Below, piece by piece: positions 25,254 to 34,497 of a DNA stretch of 41,371 bases. A program made the translations under genes and the position numbers. The DNA lies in NCBI GenBank assembly GCA_902826165.1, contig CADEDV010000030.1:1-41371 (forward strand), read 5' to 3'. The stretch is from an uncultured Bacteroidota bacterium (GTDB taxonomy: Bacteria; Bacteroidota; Bacteroidia; Chitinophagales; Chitinophagaceae). The notes beneath the pieces were generated by a model. That model made no database searches and had not been told where the DNA came from. It saw only the letters and a program-made list of their open reading frames with translations. Position 1 is the stretch's first letter. Each line of letters opens with the position of its first letter.

Positions 25254-26321
25254 TTATTTCACATACACTCTCTTCTCTCCCGCCACCACAATCTTTCCAA
25301 TTGGCTCTGTAAAAAGGTCCAACCCATTTTTAGTAAGTAACGCTTTTACTTCTTCCAATCCATTTTCTTGTACAGCGATCAGCAAGCCGCCATTGGTTTG
25401 CGGGTCGGGCAGGAGTTTAAAAGCTTCTGCCACATTCACTCCTTTTTCAAATTTTACTTTCTCGCCATAGCTGCTCCAGTTGCGGGTGGTGCCATCTGGG
25501 AATATGCCCCGAGCAATACAATCCTTCACGCCGGGTATAGCAGGGATTTTTTCATAAAACATCTCCGCACTCAGGCCGCTGCCCTCTGCCATTTCTATCA
25601 GGTGGCCCAGCAAACCAAAACCGGTTACGTCTGTCATGGCATGTACGCCGTTTATTTTTCCAAGTTCCTCACCCAGCTTGTTTAATGTGGTCATTTGTTT
25701 TACGATCACGGGTAATATTTCTTCTTTCAGCAATCCTCTTTTTTGAGCTGTGGCTAAAATGCCAACACCCAATGATTTGGTGAGGAATAAATGATCTCCT
25801 TCCTGTGCGGTATTATTTTGTTTCAGGTTTTCAATCGGAACAATGCCTGTTACCGCCAAACCAAAAATAGGTTCAGGTGAATCAATACTATGCCCGCCTG
25901 CTAAAGGAATACCGGCTTCTGCACAAATGGTACGGCCGCCTTCCACCACCCTTTGTGCCACTTCGGAAGAAAGTTTATTCACCGGCCAACCGAGAATAGC
26001 AATTGCCATCAGGGGCTTTCCACCCATGGCATATACATCACTGATTGAATTGGCTGCCGCTATTCTTCCAAAATCAAACGCATCATCCACGATCGGCATA
26101 AAGAAATCGGTGGTGGAGATCAGCGCCATACCATTACCCAGGTCATAAGCCGCTGCATCATCTTTACTGTGATTGCCGACCAGCAGGTTCTTATTATCGG
26201 GCATGGCGATATTACTTTTCAGGATCTCATCCAATACTTTCGGGGCGATCTTGCAACCACAACCTGCACCATGCGAGAATTGCGTGAGTTTTATAACCGG
26301 AGTGTCTGTTTGTGTTGTCAT
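25254..26321 (-). CDS. selD: Selenide, water dikinase (selenophosphate synthetase)
   Basis: 355 residues, normal length. The N-terminal active site reads [18 protein letters not shown]21 (codon TGT) is the catalytic position that is Sec in some species, and K24 is the catalytic lysine. Further motifs are [45 protein letters not shown] and [19 protein letters not shown]. It makes selenophosphate from selenide and ATP. In this window its obvious consumer is MnmH, encoded two genes upstream on the same strand; no selA, selB or selC is present, but they could lie elsewhere. Confidence 0.96.
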   Translation of the reverse strand: MTTQTDTPVIKLTQFSHGAGCGCKIAPKVLDEILKSNIAMPDNKNLLVGNHSKDDAAAYDLGNGMALISTTDFFMPIVDDAFDFGRIAAANSISDVYAMGGKPLMAIAILGWPVNKLSSEVAQRVVEGGRTICAEAGIPLAGGHSIDSPEPIFGLAVTGIVPIENLKQNNTAQEGDHLFLTKSLGVGILATAQKRGLLKEEILPVIVKQMTTLNKLGEELGKINGVHAMTDVTGFGLLGHLIEMAEGSGLSAEMFYEKIPAIPGVKDCIARGIFPDGTTRNWSSYGEKVKFEKGVNVAEAFKLLPDPQTNGGLLIAVQENGLEEVKALLTKNGLDLFTEPIGKIVVAGEKRVYVK

Positions 26322-26351
26322 AGTTGAAATTCAGCCTGCAAGTTAAAGGCA

Positions 26352-27140
26352 TTATTTCAGGGACTCAAATATCCTGTCTACCGCAGGTTTGCGGATGCTG
26401 AAATGATTGGCATTCCCGATCTCGTCTTTTTTGATAATAAAGCCGGTGTATTTTCTGTCAGAGGTGGTTTTAAAAAAGGCTCTTGACGAATAGAGGACCT
26501 TGTTTAGAAATTCAAGCCCGCCAACATAGATCGTTACATTGGCTTTTAACACTTTCGACTTTTTGAAATAGGCTTCTTCGATCTTGTCCAATTCATAATA
26601 GTTGGCCCAGATGGAAGGGCTGATTGCAAAATGCCTGTCGAACAGTTTATCATCCTTGAATAAGGTATATAAACAAAACAAACCGCCAAAGGAATGGCCG
26701 ATGAACACCCGGTCCTTTTTATTGCTGTATTTCTTTTCGATCTTCGGGATCAGCTCTTTTTGCAGGAAGAGATAGAACTTATCGGCCTTGCCGAAATTGG
26801 TCTCCACGTTTTTAGAAATATCGGAAGGAATAAAATCCCGGGGCCGTTTATCATGCCAGTCGCCAATATGGGAAATGGCGATAATGACACAGTTTGAAGG
26901 AATGGTCGCTTTCCAGCTATCGCTTTTACCGAGAATATAATCGCCGATACCAATAGAGCCATCCGTGATATACACATGATGGTATTTATTTTTATCAGAA
27001 TAGCCGGAGGGTTTTCTTACTGTGATAACATAAGAGTCTTTGACATGACCGGAATAAAGGGTGTCCACCTCTGTTACCTGTGAAAAACTGTTACCGGCAA
27101 TAAACGTTGCAAGTAATAAAAGAAGACATGATCGGATCAT
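26352..27140 (-). CDS. Secreted alpha/beta-hydrolase, esterase D/enterochelin-esterase type
   Basis: 262 residues with an N-terminal signal peptide (IRSCLLLLLATFIAGNSFSQ). The nucleophile elbow is GHSFGG in RVFIGHSFGGLFCLYTLF, with a later DRHFAISPSIWAN segment and a histidine in GNANHFSIRKPAVD that could complete the triad. These features match the putative-esterase family that includes Fes-type and S-formylglutathione-type hydrolases. It should act in the periplasm on an ester substrate that cannot be named. It sits 8 bases after the low-complexity secreted protein gene and 30 bases before selD. Confidence 0.87.
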   Translation of the reverse strand: MIRSCLLLLLATFIAGNSFSQVTEVDTLYSGHVKDSYVITVRKPSGYSDKNKYHHVYITDGSIGIGDYILGKSDSWKATIPSNCVIIAISHIGDWHDKRPRDFIPSDISKNVETNFGKADKFYLFLQKELIPKIEKKYSNKKDRVFIGHSFGGLFCLYTLFKDDKLFDRHFAISPSIWANYYELDKIEEAYFKKSKVLKANVTIYVGGLEFLNKVLYSSRAFFKTTSDRKYTGFIIKKDEIGNANHFSIRKPAVDRIFESLK

Positions 27141-27148
27141 TCTTCAAT

Positions 27149-28696
27149 TTACTTTTTTCTCCGGAATGTGATCGCTGCATTCTTGTTAAGATCAGCACTG
27201 AAACGGACCTGGTATCTTTCTTCGCCATCATACACCATCAGCAGGCCGGTATTGGGCGGATATTTGCCAAGGTTCTCTGCATAGAGAATCAGTGTCATTT
27301 CTTCCTGCCCGGGAGCGATATAGATCGTTTTTTTGATAGAAGTTGTTTTCAAACCCTGTTTAGCCCAGAATATTTCACCGTTCAGCAACACACTTACGGT
27401 ATCACCATCCACTTCACCATTGTCATACAGGGCGATCACCAAACTATCATTCATGAAATTGATCGTTTGGGGAGTTTCTGTTTTTCTTTCTGCAATAAAG
27501 GTTGCTGCACCGGCATGATCAGCGACCGGTTTTTTGATCCCGGCAGTAACAAGTACAGGTTGTGCCGGTGTTGAACCAGTAACGGGAATAACGGGTGCTT
27601 CTTTTTTCACAACAACTGGGGACGTGGAAACAGCAGGAACCGCTTTCTTTTCTTCCGGTTTTGCTATTGCTTTTTCAAGAACAACCGTTGCGGGTACTGT
27701 TCTTTTTACGACATCAGCCTGGTTGTTGGTAGAACTGTTTGCTGGTTGTTCAATAGTTTTTTGTGCTTCTACTTTTGCAATTGCAACGGGTTGTTGCGCT
27801 TCCGTGTTTTTTGGAGCAGGAGGAGTGGTTATTGTTTTTACTACAGGCTGCCCCGGTTGTTTAGTATTGGCAAACGGGTCGCTAATAGCCGGCTGCGTTT
27901 TAGTTTCAGCAGCAACCGTTGTTTTTGTTTCTTCTGCTATAGGAGCTTTTTCTTCAACAACAGGTTTCGTTGTTTTTACAATTGCTTTTTCAACATCAGT
28001 TGGTTTTTTTTCGGCTGCAACGATCTCCGGTTTTGGTACAGTATTTTTTTCAACGGGGGTAGCAATGGGTTTATTGATTGTTTTAGCCACTACAGGAGTT
28101 TCTTTTGCCGGAGCCGGATTTTTAACCGGAGGCACTGATTTGGCAATTGCTTCTTTTTCAGCAGCTTTCTTTTTTGCTTCTGCATAAAAAGGCATTTCAT
28201 TATCAAGTTTCAGCTCTTCGAGGTGCGGGAAGAGCTTGGAAACTTCATAATCCTTTTCTTCTTTCAATGCTACTTTACCGGATATGGTATAATATTTTTT
28301 GGTCTTTGTTGTTTTCCAGTCACCGGATAAATACCAGGTGCTGTCGGATTCATTTCTGCGGAAGGTGCTGATCACTTTTACTTTCTTCTCCGGTTTTTTA
28401 GGAAAGTTGTGAGAGATAACATAGTCATCTTTTACCTCGCATACATCTCCTTCAATCGTTCCTCTTACCCTTTTGATGATATAGTAAAGGGTATCGTTGA
28501 CAAAAAAAGTGCTGCGGGAATAACCCATTACTTTCCCTTTGTATTCTGACAAAGCGATTTCAAAAGATTCATCTTTACGGACCGTAGTACTGTCATTGCT
28601 CAGCGAGCCCATCCATAAACCGGATAATTGTTGTGCAAAAAAAGGGAGCGGGGAAAATACCAGCAGCAGGACCAGGATCAGTTTAAGGCTTTTCAT
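27149..28696 (-). CDS. Secreted protein with two beta domains joined by an Ala/Pro/Lys-rich linker
   Basis: About 515 residues from ATG 28696, which opens a signal peptide (KSLKLILVLLLVFSPLPFFAQ); the frame extends 12 codons further. The N-terminal domain (to ~180) looks beta-rich (SGLWMGSL ... GKVMGYSRSTFFVNDTLYYI). A disordered linker of roughly 230 residues is made of A, P, K, T, V and E with repeated KPV, EEK and VVKK-like words. The C-terminal ~110 residues are again beta-rich (NDSLVIALYDNGEVDGDTVSVLLNGE). I do not recognise a function. The start codon overlaps the end of mnmH by 14 bases, so translation is probably coupled. Confidence 0.75.
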   Translation of the reverse strand: MKSLKLILVLLLVFSPLPFFAQQLSGLWMGSLSNDSTTVRKDESFEIALSEYKGKVMGYSRSTFFVNDTLYYIIKRVRGTIEGDVCEVKDDYVISHNFPKKPEKKVKVISTFRRNESDSTWYLSGDWKTTKTKKYYTISGKVALKEEKDYEVSKLFPHLEELKLDNEMPFYAEAKKKAAEKEAIAKSVPPVKNPAPAKETPVVAKTINKPIATPVEKNTVPKPEIVAAEKKPTDVEKAIVKTTKPVVEEKAPIAEETKTTVAAETKTQPAISDPFANTKQPGQPVVKTITTPPAPKNTEAQQPVAIAKVEAQKTIEQPANSSTNNQADVVKRTVPATVVLEKAIAKPEEKKAVPAVSTSPVVVKKEAPVIPVTGSTPAQPVLVTAGIKKPVADHAGAATFIAERKTETPQTINFMNDSLVIALYDNGEVDGDTVSVLLNGEIFWAKQGLKTTSIKKTIYIAPGQEEMTLILYAENLGKYPPNTGLLMVYDGEERYQVRFSADLNKNAAITFRRKK

Positions 28697-29813
28697 ATTG
28701 ATGTTGTAGTGCTGCCAGCAACAGGCCGGCATTGTCAGCGGAAACGGTTTTACAATCTATCGTATGTAATAACGTTTCCAGCCCTTCCCGATTGTGTAAC
28801 CCCTTGAAATAAAACTTGTCGTAATATTTCAGCAAAATGCGGAAACTTTCGGGGGTATTCCCCTCTTCCAGCAACTGGATGGCGGTTTTGGCATTCAGGC
28901 CACCCAGTTTCTCTTTGATACGGCCAATAGCGGCAATGAGTTTTTGCTGGTCCAGTTGTCCGTATTCTTCCGTAATATGTTTTAATCGTTCTTCAAACGG
29001 AATATCAAGAAAATAAACAGGTGACTGGCGCATGGTTTTCCAAAGCTCATGCGGAATATTGACCAGGCCGATGCGCTGAGATTCATCTTCGAGCCATATG
29101 CCCCCCAACCCCCTGAAGGGGGCTTCGGATGTTACAGGCTCGTAGCTCATAGCTCGTAGCTCACAGCCTAACCTGTTCTCAAACATTTCCTGTGTGGGTT
29201 GTTTCGGCATCCCGATATTGCCAAATGCAGATCCCTTGTGGTTTGCTAATCCTTCGAGATCAATAACAGCAGTTCCTTTTTCCTGTAATGCTTTTAAAGT
29301 TTCTGTTTTCCCTGAACCGGTATAACCGCCAATGATGTTGAAGTGAAAGGATTGTTTGAATGTATCCAGCACATAATTCCGGAAACTTTTATACCCACCA
29401 GCTAGTGTGTACACTTTAAATCCATACATATCCAGTAACCAGGAAACAGCACCACTGCGCATGCCGCCCCGCCAGCAGTAAATAAGCAGGATTTTGGAAT
29501 TGGGAATTTGTACCTGTTCCCCGGAGTGTTCCTTCCCAATCCCCAATACCTTTTTACTAATTCCCTCCACCTCCTCCACCATCTTCCGCATCTTGGGCCC
29601 AAAATAATCGAGACCAACCTTAATTGCTTTTTCCCGGCTTTGTTGTTTGTAAGTGGTGCCAACTACTTTTCGTTCTTCATCGCTAAACAAAGGCATGGAG
29701 TGAGCACCGGGAATATGTGCATGATTATATTCACCCGGTGAACGGACATCTATAACAGGATGTTCTTTGGCCAGTGCCAGGAATTTTTCGATATGTATTC
29801 TTTCAACTGCCAT
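28683..29813 (-). CDS. mnmH: tRNA 2-selenouridine synthase MnmH (SelU)
   Basis: 376 residues: an N-terminal rhodanese domain (VIDVRSPGEYNHAHIPGA; active cysteine in IYCWRGGMRSG) and a C-terminal P-loop domain (IIGGYTGSGKTETL, then DLEGLANHKGSAFG). It replaces 2-thiouridine sulfur with selenium at tRNA wobble position 34 through a geranylated intermediate, using selenophosphate from SelD. Two stretches not expected from the family occur: about 20 residues between EEVEG and LLIYCWRGG, and about 20 residues (AMSYEPVTSEAPFRGLGG) before WLEDES. The second is encoded by a palindromic repeat (29101-29168). Both keep the frame, so the enzyme may still work. Confidence 0.94.
   Translation of the reverse strand: MAVERIHIEKFLALAKEHPVIDVRSPGEYNHAHIPGAHSMPLFSDEERKVVGTTYKQQSREKAIKVGLDYFGPKMRKMVEEVEGISKKVLGIGKEHSGEQVQIPNSKILLIYCWRGGMRSGAVSWLLDMYGFKVYTLAGGYKSFRNYVLDTFKQSFHFNIIGGYTGSGKTETLKALQEKGTAVIDLEGLANHKGSAFGNIGMPKQPTQEMFENRLGCELRAMSYEPVTSEAPFRGLGGIWLEDESQRIGLVNIPHELWKTMRQSPVYFLDIPFEERLKHITEEYGQLDQQKLIAAIGRIKEKLGGLNAKTAIQLLEEGNTPESFRILLKYYDKFYFKGLHNREGLETLLHTIDCKTVSADNAGLLLAALQHQYEKP
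29101..29168. repeat. Repeat element inserted in frame within mnmH
   Basis: The left part contains a perfect hairpin, CCCCCT-GA-AGGGGG (29109-29122), beside a further C-run. The right part is a short tandem of GCTCGTAGCTCATA-like words (about 29138-29167). Both look like interspersed palindromic repeats of the kind scattered in Bacteroidota genomes, and neither looks like coding sequence. They encode the extra ~20 residues of MnmH. Confidence 0.65.
29499..29540. repeat. Inverted repeat ATTGGGAA / TTCCCAAT within mnmH
   Basis: Perfect 8-base arms (29499-29506 and 29533-29540) enclose 26 bases in the non-family segment just before the rhodanese active-site loop. It is a second possible repeat-derived insertion that keeps the frame. 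Confidence 0.4.
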
Positions 29814-29875
29814 CCGGATAATATGCCAATTGGAAAATTAATCAATTTGAAAATGAATAAAGAAGACCGAATTAA

Positions 29876-29904
29876 AAAAGCTGTTCCGGGTAAGAACAGC
29901 TTTT
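29876..29904 (-). terminator. Intrinsic terminator between rho and mnmH (bidirectional shape)
   Basis: The stem is GCTGTTC (29880-29886) with GAACAGC (29894-29900) around a 7-base loop. A-rich sequence precedes it and TTTT follows on the plus strand; on the minus strand it is followed by six T. It should end the rho transcript. The flanking bases of this 125-base gap are very AT-rich and have repeated AATTTG/CAAATT-like words. Confidence 0.75.
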
Positions 29905-29938
29905 CATTAATGAATTATCAAATTATCTCATTGGCAAA

Positions 29939-31567
29939 TTAACGATTCATACTTGCCAGGAACTCTTCATTGTTCTTTGTTCCTTTCATCCGGTTCTGTA
30001 ATTCCCGCATGGCTTCTTCAGCATTCATGTCGGTTAAATACACACGGAGCAGGTTCATGCGTTGCAGCACATCCCTGTCGAGTAACAGGTCGTCACGACG
30101 TGTGGATGATGCAACCAGGTCAATAGCAGGATAGATACGTTTGTTGGCCAGGCGACGGTCCAGTTGCAATTCCATATTACCGGTTCCTTTGAATTCTTCA
30201 AAGATCACCTCGTCCATCTTACTGCCGGTATCCACCAGTGCAGTAGCAATAATGGTAAGTGAACCACCATCTTCTATTTTACGGGCAGCACCAAAGAATT
30301 GTTTGGGTTTTTGCATCGCATTCGCTTCCACACCACCGGATAATACTTTACCACTGGATGGGGCTACCGTATTGTGTGCACGGGCCAAACGGGTGATCGA
30401 ATCCAACAGGATCACCACATCATGTCCGCACTCCACCAGGCGTTTTGCTTTTTGTAAAGCTATCGTAGATACTTTAACGTGTTTCTCTGCCGGTTCATCA
30501 AAAGTGGAAGCGATCACTTCTCCTTTGATACTGCGTTCCATATCGGTTACCTCTTCCGGACGTTCATCCACCAGCACCACCATCAGGTAACATTCAGGAT
30601 GGTTGGCTGCAATGGCATTGGCCACTGCTTTCAGCAACATCGTCTTACCGGTCTTGGGTTGTGCCACGATCAATCCCCGCTGTCCTTTACCAATAGGAGT
30701 AAACAGGTCCATGATACGGGTGGAATAATCAGAAGGCTGTGTGAACAGGTTCAGTTTTTCGTAGGGGAATAATGGTGTCAGGTAATCAAAAGGTACCCGG
30801 TCACGAACTTCTTCCGGGCTCTTGTTATTGATCGTATCCACTTTCAATAAAGCAAAATATTTTTCACCTTCTTTCGGTGGACGAACCGCACCATGTACGG
30901 TGTCACCTGTTTTTAATCCAAACAATTTTATCTGGGAAGGAGAAACATATACATCGTCCGGTGATGATAAATAGTTGTAATCAGAAGAACGGAGGAAACC
31001 ATAGCCATCGGGCATCATTTCCAGTACGCCTTCACCCAGTATCACGCCATCAAATTCAATATTGAATTGCTGGTCCCTGCGCTGGGGATATACTTTATTG
31101 GGAAGATTGCCGCCGGAAGGGTTTTCTGCCGATTGTTGTTCCGGTTCACTAACAGTTACCGGTGGCGGCGCTTCGGACTGAGTCGGTTGTTGTTCTGCCG
31201 GTTGATTATTTTGATCGCCTTCGGGCTCCCTATCCTCGTGTTTCTTTGCACGGGCTTTCTTGATCGGGGGAGCTTTGTCTTCTTTTTTTACAGGCATATT
31301 GGGTTTTTTAACGATCGCTTTCTCTTCCTCGCCACTTTCAACCACGGCTTCTTCACTGCCTGTGCTGGTGCTGGTCTTGATGATGCGTTTCCGCTTGCCA
31401 TCATTGCTGGCAGTGGCACCTTTGGAACCGGCAATGGCCTGGCTGTCAAGGATCTTGTAGACGAGACCTTGTTTATCTAATTTTTTGGCGTTGGGGATCT
31501 TTAACTGCTCGGCTATGTCCAGCAGTTCAGGAACGAGCATATCGTTCAGTTGCAGAATGTCATACAT
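29939..31567 (-). CDS. rho: Transcription termination factor Rho
   Basis: 542 residues. The N-terminal helical domain ([24 protein letters not shown]) is followed by a low-complexity insertion of about 110 residues rich in K, E, P, Q and A, as is common in Bacteroidota Rho. Then come the RNA-binding cold-shock-like domain ([26 protein letters not shown]) and the ATPase domain with Walker [25 protein letters not shown] and [11 protein letters not shown]. It is a hexameric RNA helicase that ends transcription. An intrinsic terminator lies just downstream and a leader of about 135 bases is predicted upstream. Confidence 0.97.
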   Translation of the reverse strand: MYDILQLNDMLVPELLDIAEQLKIPNAKKLDKQGLVYKILDSQAIAGSKGATASNDGKRKRIIKTSTSTGSEEAVVESGEEEKAIVKKPNMPVKKEDKAPPIKKARAKKHEDREPEGDQNNQPAEQQPTQSEAPPPVTVSEPEQQSAENPSGGNLPNKVYPQRRDQQFNIEFDGVILGEGVLEMMPDGYGFLRSSDYNYLSSPDDVYVSPSQIKLFGLKTGDTVHGAVRPPKEGEKYFALLKVDTINNKSPEEVRDRVPFDYLTPLFPYEKLNLFTQPSDYSTRIMDLFTPIGKGQRGLIVAQPKTGKTMLLKAVANAIAANHPECYLMVVLVDERPEEVTDMERSIKGEVIASTFDEPAEKHVKVSTIALQKAKRLVECGHDVVILLDSITRLARAHNTVAPSSGKVLSGGVEANAMQKPKQFFGAARKIEDGGSLTIIATALVDTGSKMDEVIFEEFKGTGNMELQLDRRLANKRIYPAIDLVASSTRRDDLLLDRDVLQRMNLLRVYLTDMNAEEAMRELQNRMKGTKNNEEFLASMNR

Positions 31568-31709
31568 ATAAAAATCTTGAGGTTAGTCACGACGCAGGGT
31601 CACCAGACTTGAAAACAGAAAAATGTTTGAATTTATGTTGAATGAAATCGGCAGGTAAATGATATATCAGAGCCTTGGGAGAACTATACTTATCGGCCTC
31701 TTTCTGCTG

Positions 31710-31739
31710 CAATAATACGGCTAAATCGGGAAAACCAAA
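31710..31739 (-). promoter_or_regulatory. Candidate rho promoter
   Basis: On the minus strand, TTTG (31739-31736), an 18-base spacer, then TATTATTG (31717-31710), one mismatch from TAnnTTTG. It leaves a leader of about 135 bases before rho, long enough for the autoregulation known for rho genes in other bacteria. Confidence 0.35.
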
Positions 31740-31913
31740 AATTTTTGGGCTAACTGGCTTTTAGGGTTTCCGGCTGCATAGCCCTGATTTAGCAGGGATT
31801 GCGACGCTCCGTTCAGGGTTCTGTTCACTGCTCAACAATTTCTCCTTCTATAGAAGTCTCATTTGGGTTTGATAATGCCAATAAAACCACTGCCAATCCT
31901 GCCTTTCATGCTT

Positions 31914-31921
31914 TACCTTTG
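31914..31921 (+). promoter_or_regulatory. Candidate -7 box (TACCTTTG) for asnS
   Basis: A perfect TAnnTTTG match ending 19 bases before ATG 31941. It argues for that ATG over upstream in-frame starts. Confidence 0.55.
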
Positions 31922-31940
31922 CGACTCGAAAAATTTAAAA

Positions 31941-33383
31941 ATGTTCAACAAACGAATCAAGATCAAAGAGCTGCTGGCGCAGGAGCCAACAGGACAGGAA
32001 GTAACCGTGATGGGTTGGGTGCGGACCTTCCGCAATAACCAGTTTATCGCCCTGAATGATGGCAGCACCAATAATAACTTACAGGTAGTGGCCGAGCTGG
32101 GCAGGTTTGATGAAGAACTGCTGAAAAGAATCACAACGTCTGCTTCGTTGAAAGTAACTGGTAAAGTGGTGCCCTCTTTAGGAAAAGGACAAAAGATGGA
32201 CCTGCAGGCCACCAGCATCGAAATACTCGGCGACAGTGATGCGGAAGTTTATCCCTTGCAGCCCAAGAAGCACAGTCTTGAGTTTTTGAGAGAGAAAGCA
32301 CATTTGCGGTTTCGTACCAATACATTTGGTTCCGTATTCCGGGTCCGTCATGCACTGGCATTTGCAGTACATAAATTTTACAACGATAAAGGCTTTGTGT
32401 ATATGCACACTCCCATCATCACGGCCAGTGATGCGGAAGGGGCAGGTGAAATGTTTAGGGTTACCACCTTACCCATTGACGGCACAGCCCCGAAGAACGA
32501 AGACGGTTCGATCAATTTCAAAGAAGATTTTTTTGGCCGCAGCACCAATCTTACCGTGAGCGGACAATTAGAAGGAGAGCTGGGAGCAACTGCTTTTGGT
32601 GAGATCTATACATTTGGACCCACGTTCCGGGCAGAGAATAGTAATACAGCAAGACACCTCGCTGAATTTTGGATGATAGAACCCGAAATGGCTTTCTGTG
32701 ATTTAGAAGATAACATGAACCTCGCCGAAGAGTTCATCAAATATCTTATCAATTATGTGATGCAAAACAATAAGGAAGACCTTGAATTCCTTGCACAGCG
32801 TTTGGCAGAGGAAGAAAAACAATTGCCACAGGATAAGCGCAGTGAAATGGGATTGATCGAAAAACTGGAATTTGTATTGAACAACGATTTTCAGCGCCTT
32901 ACCTATACAGAAGCGATTGATATCTTACGGGAGAGCAATCATAATAAGAAAAAGAAATTTCAATACGAGATCACCGGCTGGGGAATGGACCTGCAAAGTG
33001 AACATGAACGCTACCTGGTGGAAAAGCATTTCAAAAAACCGGTTATCCTGATTAATTATCCTGAGCAGATCAAAGCCTTTTATATGCGGATGAATGAGGA
33101 TGGAAAAACAGTGGCCGCTATGGATATCTTAGCACCGGGTATTGGTGAGATCGTGGGTGGTTCACAACGGGAAGAACGGATGGATATGTTGCTCGCCAGG
33201 ATGGAGAAAATGCATGTACCGGCTGAAGAATTGTGGTGGTACCTGGATACAAGACGATTTGGTTCTGTACCACATGCGGGCTTTGGATTAGGTTTTGAAA
33301 GAATGGTGCAGTTTGTAACCGGAATGACAAATATCCGCGACGTAATTGCTTTCCCGAGAACACCGGGCAGTGCTGAGTTCTAA
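31941..33383 (+). CDS. asnS: Asparaginyl-tRNA synthetase
   Basis: 480 residues from ATG 31941 ([18 protein letters not shown]), a normal length for the enzyme. An N-terminal OB anticodon-binding domain ([21 protein letters not shown]) leads into the class II core: motif 2 in [20 protein letters not shown] and motif 3 in [14 protein letters not shown] with R454, followed by [17 protein letters not shown]. The last segment, with FPR, is typical of AsnRS. It charges tRNA-Asn with asparagine in the cytosol. The frame is open 26 codons further upstream, but without family similarity. A strong terminator follows. Confidence 0.96.
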   Translation: MFNKRIKIKELLAQEPTGQEVTVMGWVRTFRNNQFIALNDGSTNNNLQVVAELGRFDEELLKRITTSASLKVTGKVVPSLGKGQKMDLQATSIEILGDSDAEVYPLQPKKHSLEFLREKAHLRFRTNTFGSVFRVRHALAFAVHKFYNDKGFVYMHTPIITASDAEGAGEMFRVTTLPIDGTAPKNEDGSINFKEDFFGRSTNLTVSGQLEGELGATAFGEIYTFGPTFRAENSNTARHLAEFWMIEPEMAFCDLEDNMNLAEEFIKYLINYVMQNNKEDLEFLAQRLAEEEKQLPQDKRSEMGLIEKLEFVLNNDFQRLTYTEAIDILRESNHNKKKKFQYEITGWGMDLQSEHERYLVEKHFKKPVILINYPEQIKAFYMRMNEDGKTVAAMDILAPGIGEIVGGSQREERMDMLLARMEKMHVPAEELWWYLDTRRFGSVPHAGFGLGFERMVQFVTGMTNIRDVIAFPRTPGSAEF

Positions 33384-33415
33384 ACTAAAAAAAACTTCGG
33401 TAAGCTCAATAGAGA

Positions 33416-33452
33416 AAAAGAGGTCAAAGGAAATTTTCCTTTGACCTCTTTT
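33416..33452 (+). terminator. Strong intrinsic terminator after asnS
   Basis: Fifteen base pairs (33416-33430 with 33438-33452) around a 7-base loop; the stem core is GAGGTCAAAGG paired with CCTTTGACCTC. A runs before it and T runs after it make it work in both directions, also for the convergent universal stress gene. Confidence 0.85.
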
Positions 33453-33543
33453 CATGTTATCGTACACAGCATATAATAAAGCTAAGAAAGCAAGGAAAGA
33501 GTTGACGGTTAGATGCTCTTGTTTTCCTTTACTCTTTGAACTC

Positions 33544-34374
33544 TTAACTTTCGTGTACACACATCACAGGGACATGGGAGTGATAGATCAATTGTTTGGT
33601 TGAGCTTGTTTTAAAGATGCCCTGTAATAATTTATGTTTCTTCGGTATTGTAATAATAAGATCCAGGTTATTCTTTTCTGCGAAATCATTCAAACCATCC
33701 TCAATATCTTCATGCTGGATGAAATCATATTTCGGATGCAGGTCTTCCAGCATCGTATGCAGCAACAAAGATTGCTCGGGTGTTTCTGGTTTAAAGTGTT
33801 TGTCTTTATGGTCCACGTTCAGGACATGAAGTTCGGCACTGAATTCCTTAACGATCATTTTGATAGCAGGCGCAGGCGTTTCTTTCACTACATCCCTGAA
33901 ATCACAGGCAAAGCCGATCTTCCGGATACCATTCCCATATTCTTTTCCCGGGGGAACAGCTATCACCGGGTAAGCAATATGACGGATAGCGGAAAGAGTG
34001 GTACTGCCAAAAATCACTCTTTCGAGCCCGGATGAACCCCGGCTGCCCATAATAACAGCAAATGGCTGCAGGTGATTACAAAGATCTTCGAGTTCATCCA
34101 TCACATCTCCCAAACGTGTTTCACTATAAATTTTCACTTGGCCCGAAGTCACATGTTCAGCCGCAGCTTTCACTTCTTTCATTTTCGCTTCGGCTTCATG
34201 TTTCAACTCTTCTACAGATACCAGCAGTACCGGCACATCCGACATGCTGACCGGTACATTATACACATGAAACAGCATCACACTGGCGTTGATGGCTTTG
34301 GCCATATCCAATCCATAATTCATGGCATTGGTAGCTGCCGGGGAAAAATCGGTTGGAATGATTATCGTTTTCAT
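33544..34374 (-). CDS. Tandem universal stress protein (UspA-type)
   Basis: 276 residues with two Usp domains. The first opens TIIIPTDFSPAATNAMNYGL and holds the nucleotide-binding motif MGSRGSSGLERVIFGSTTLSAI (GxxG-9x-GS). The second (from about 150, KIGFACDFRDVV) is more degenerate and ends TSSTKQLIYHSHVPVMCV. Such proteins bind ATP or AMP and support survival in stress; no specific partner is known. It is monocistronic, convergent with asnS and divergent from the ExbD gene. Confidence 0.9.
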   Translation of the reverse strand: MKTIIIPTDFSPAATNAMNYGLDMAKAINASVMLFHVYNVPVSMSDVPVLLVSVEELKHEAEAKMKEVKAAAEHVTSGQVKIYSETRLGDVMDELEDLCNHLQPFAVIMGSRGSSGLERVIFGSTTLSAIRHIAYPVIAVPPGKEYGNGIRKIGFACDFRDVVKETPAPAIKMIVKEFSAELHVLNVDHKDKHFKPETPEQSLLLHTMLEDLHPKYDFIQHEDIEDGLNDFAEKNNLDLIITIPKKHKLLQGIFKTSSTKQLIYHSHVPVMCVHES

Positions 34375-34497
34375 GATTGTAGGTTGTATGTAAAGTTATA
34401 CCGGATCTGAAGCGAAGTACCATGATTCGGGTCAGATGCCCGGATGATTTCGTTATGGAATAAAGGTTACCCATGTATCTAATTGTAAACCTTGCTT

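Larger units (their letters stand above)
31568..31940. other. 373-base divergent region between rho and asnS
   Basis: No credible gene is seen. It holds a candidate rho promoter (31710-31739), the probable rho leader, a perfect palindrome CCAAAAATTTTTGG (31735-31748) and the asnS -7 box (31914-31921). The asnS frame is open leftward to about 31863, but lies upstream of that box and is not taken as coding. Confidence 0.6.

Noticed and set aside
26257-26262. Selenocysteine in SelD
   Set aside because: The active-site codon reads TGT (Cys), with no in-frame TGA.
27534-28187. 217-codon open frame on the plus strand
   Set aside because: It is antisense to the low-complexity linker of the secreted protein gene. 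Its Phe/Ser/Val-rich composition mirrors the Lys/Ala/Thr-rich coding strand, so it is a shadow frame.
29109-29122. GC-rich hairpin as a terminator
   Set aside because: It lies inside the mnmH coding frame and has no T-tract.
31863-31940. N-terminal extension of asnS
   Set aside because: It lies upstream of or across the perfect -7 box and lacks family similarity.
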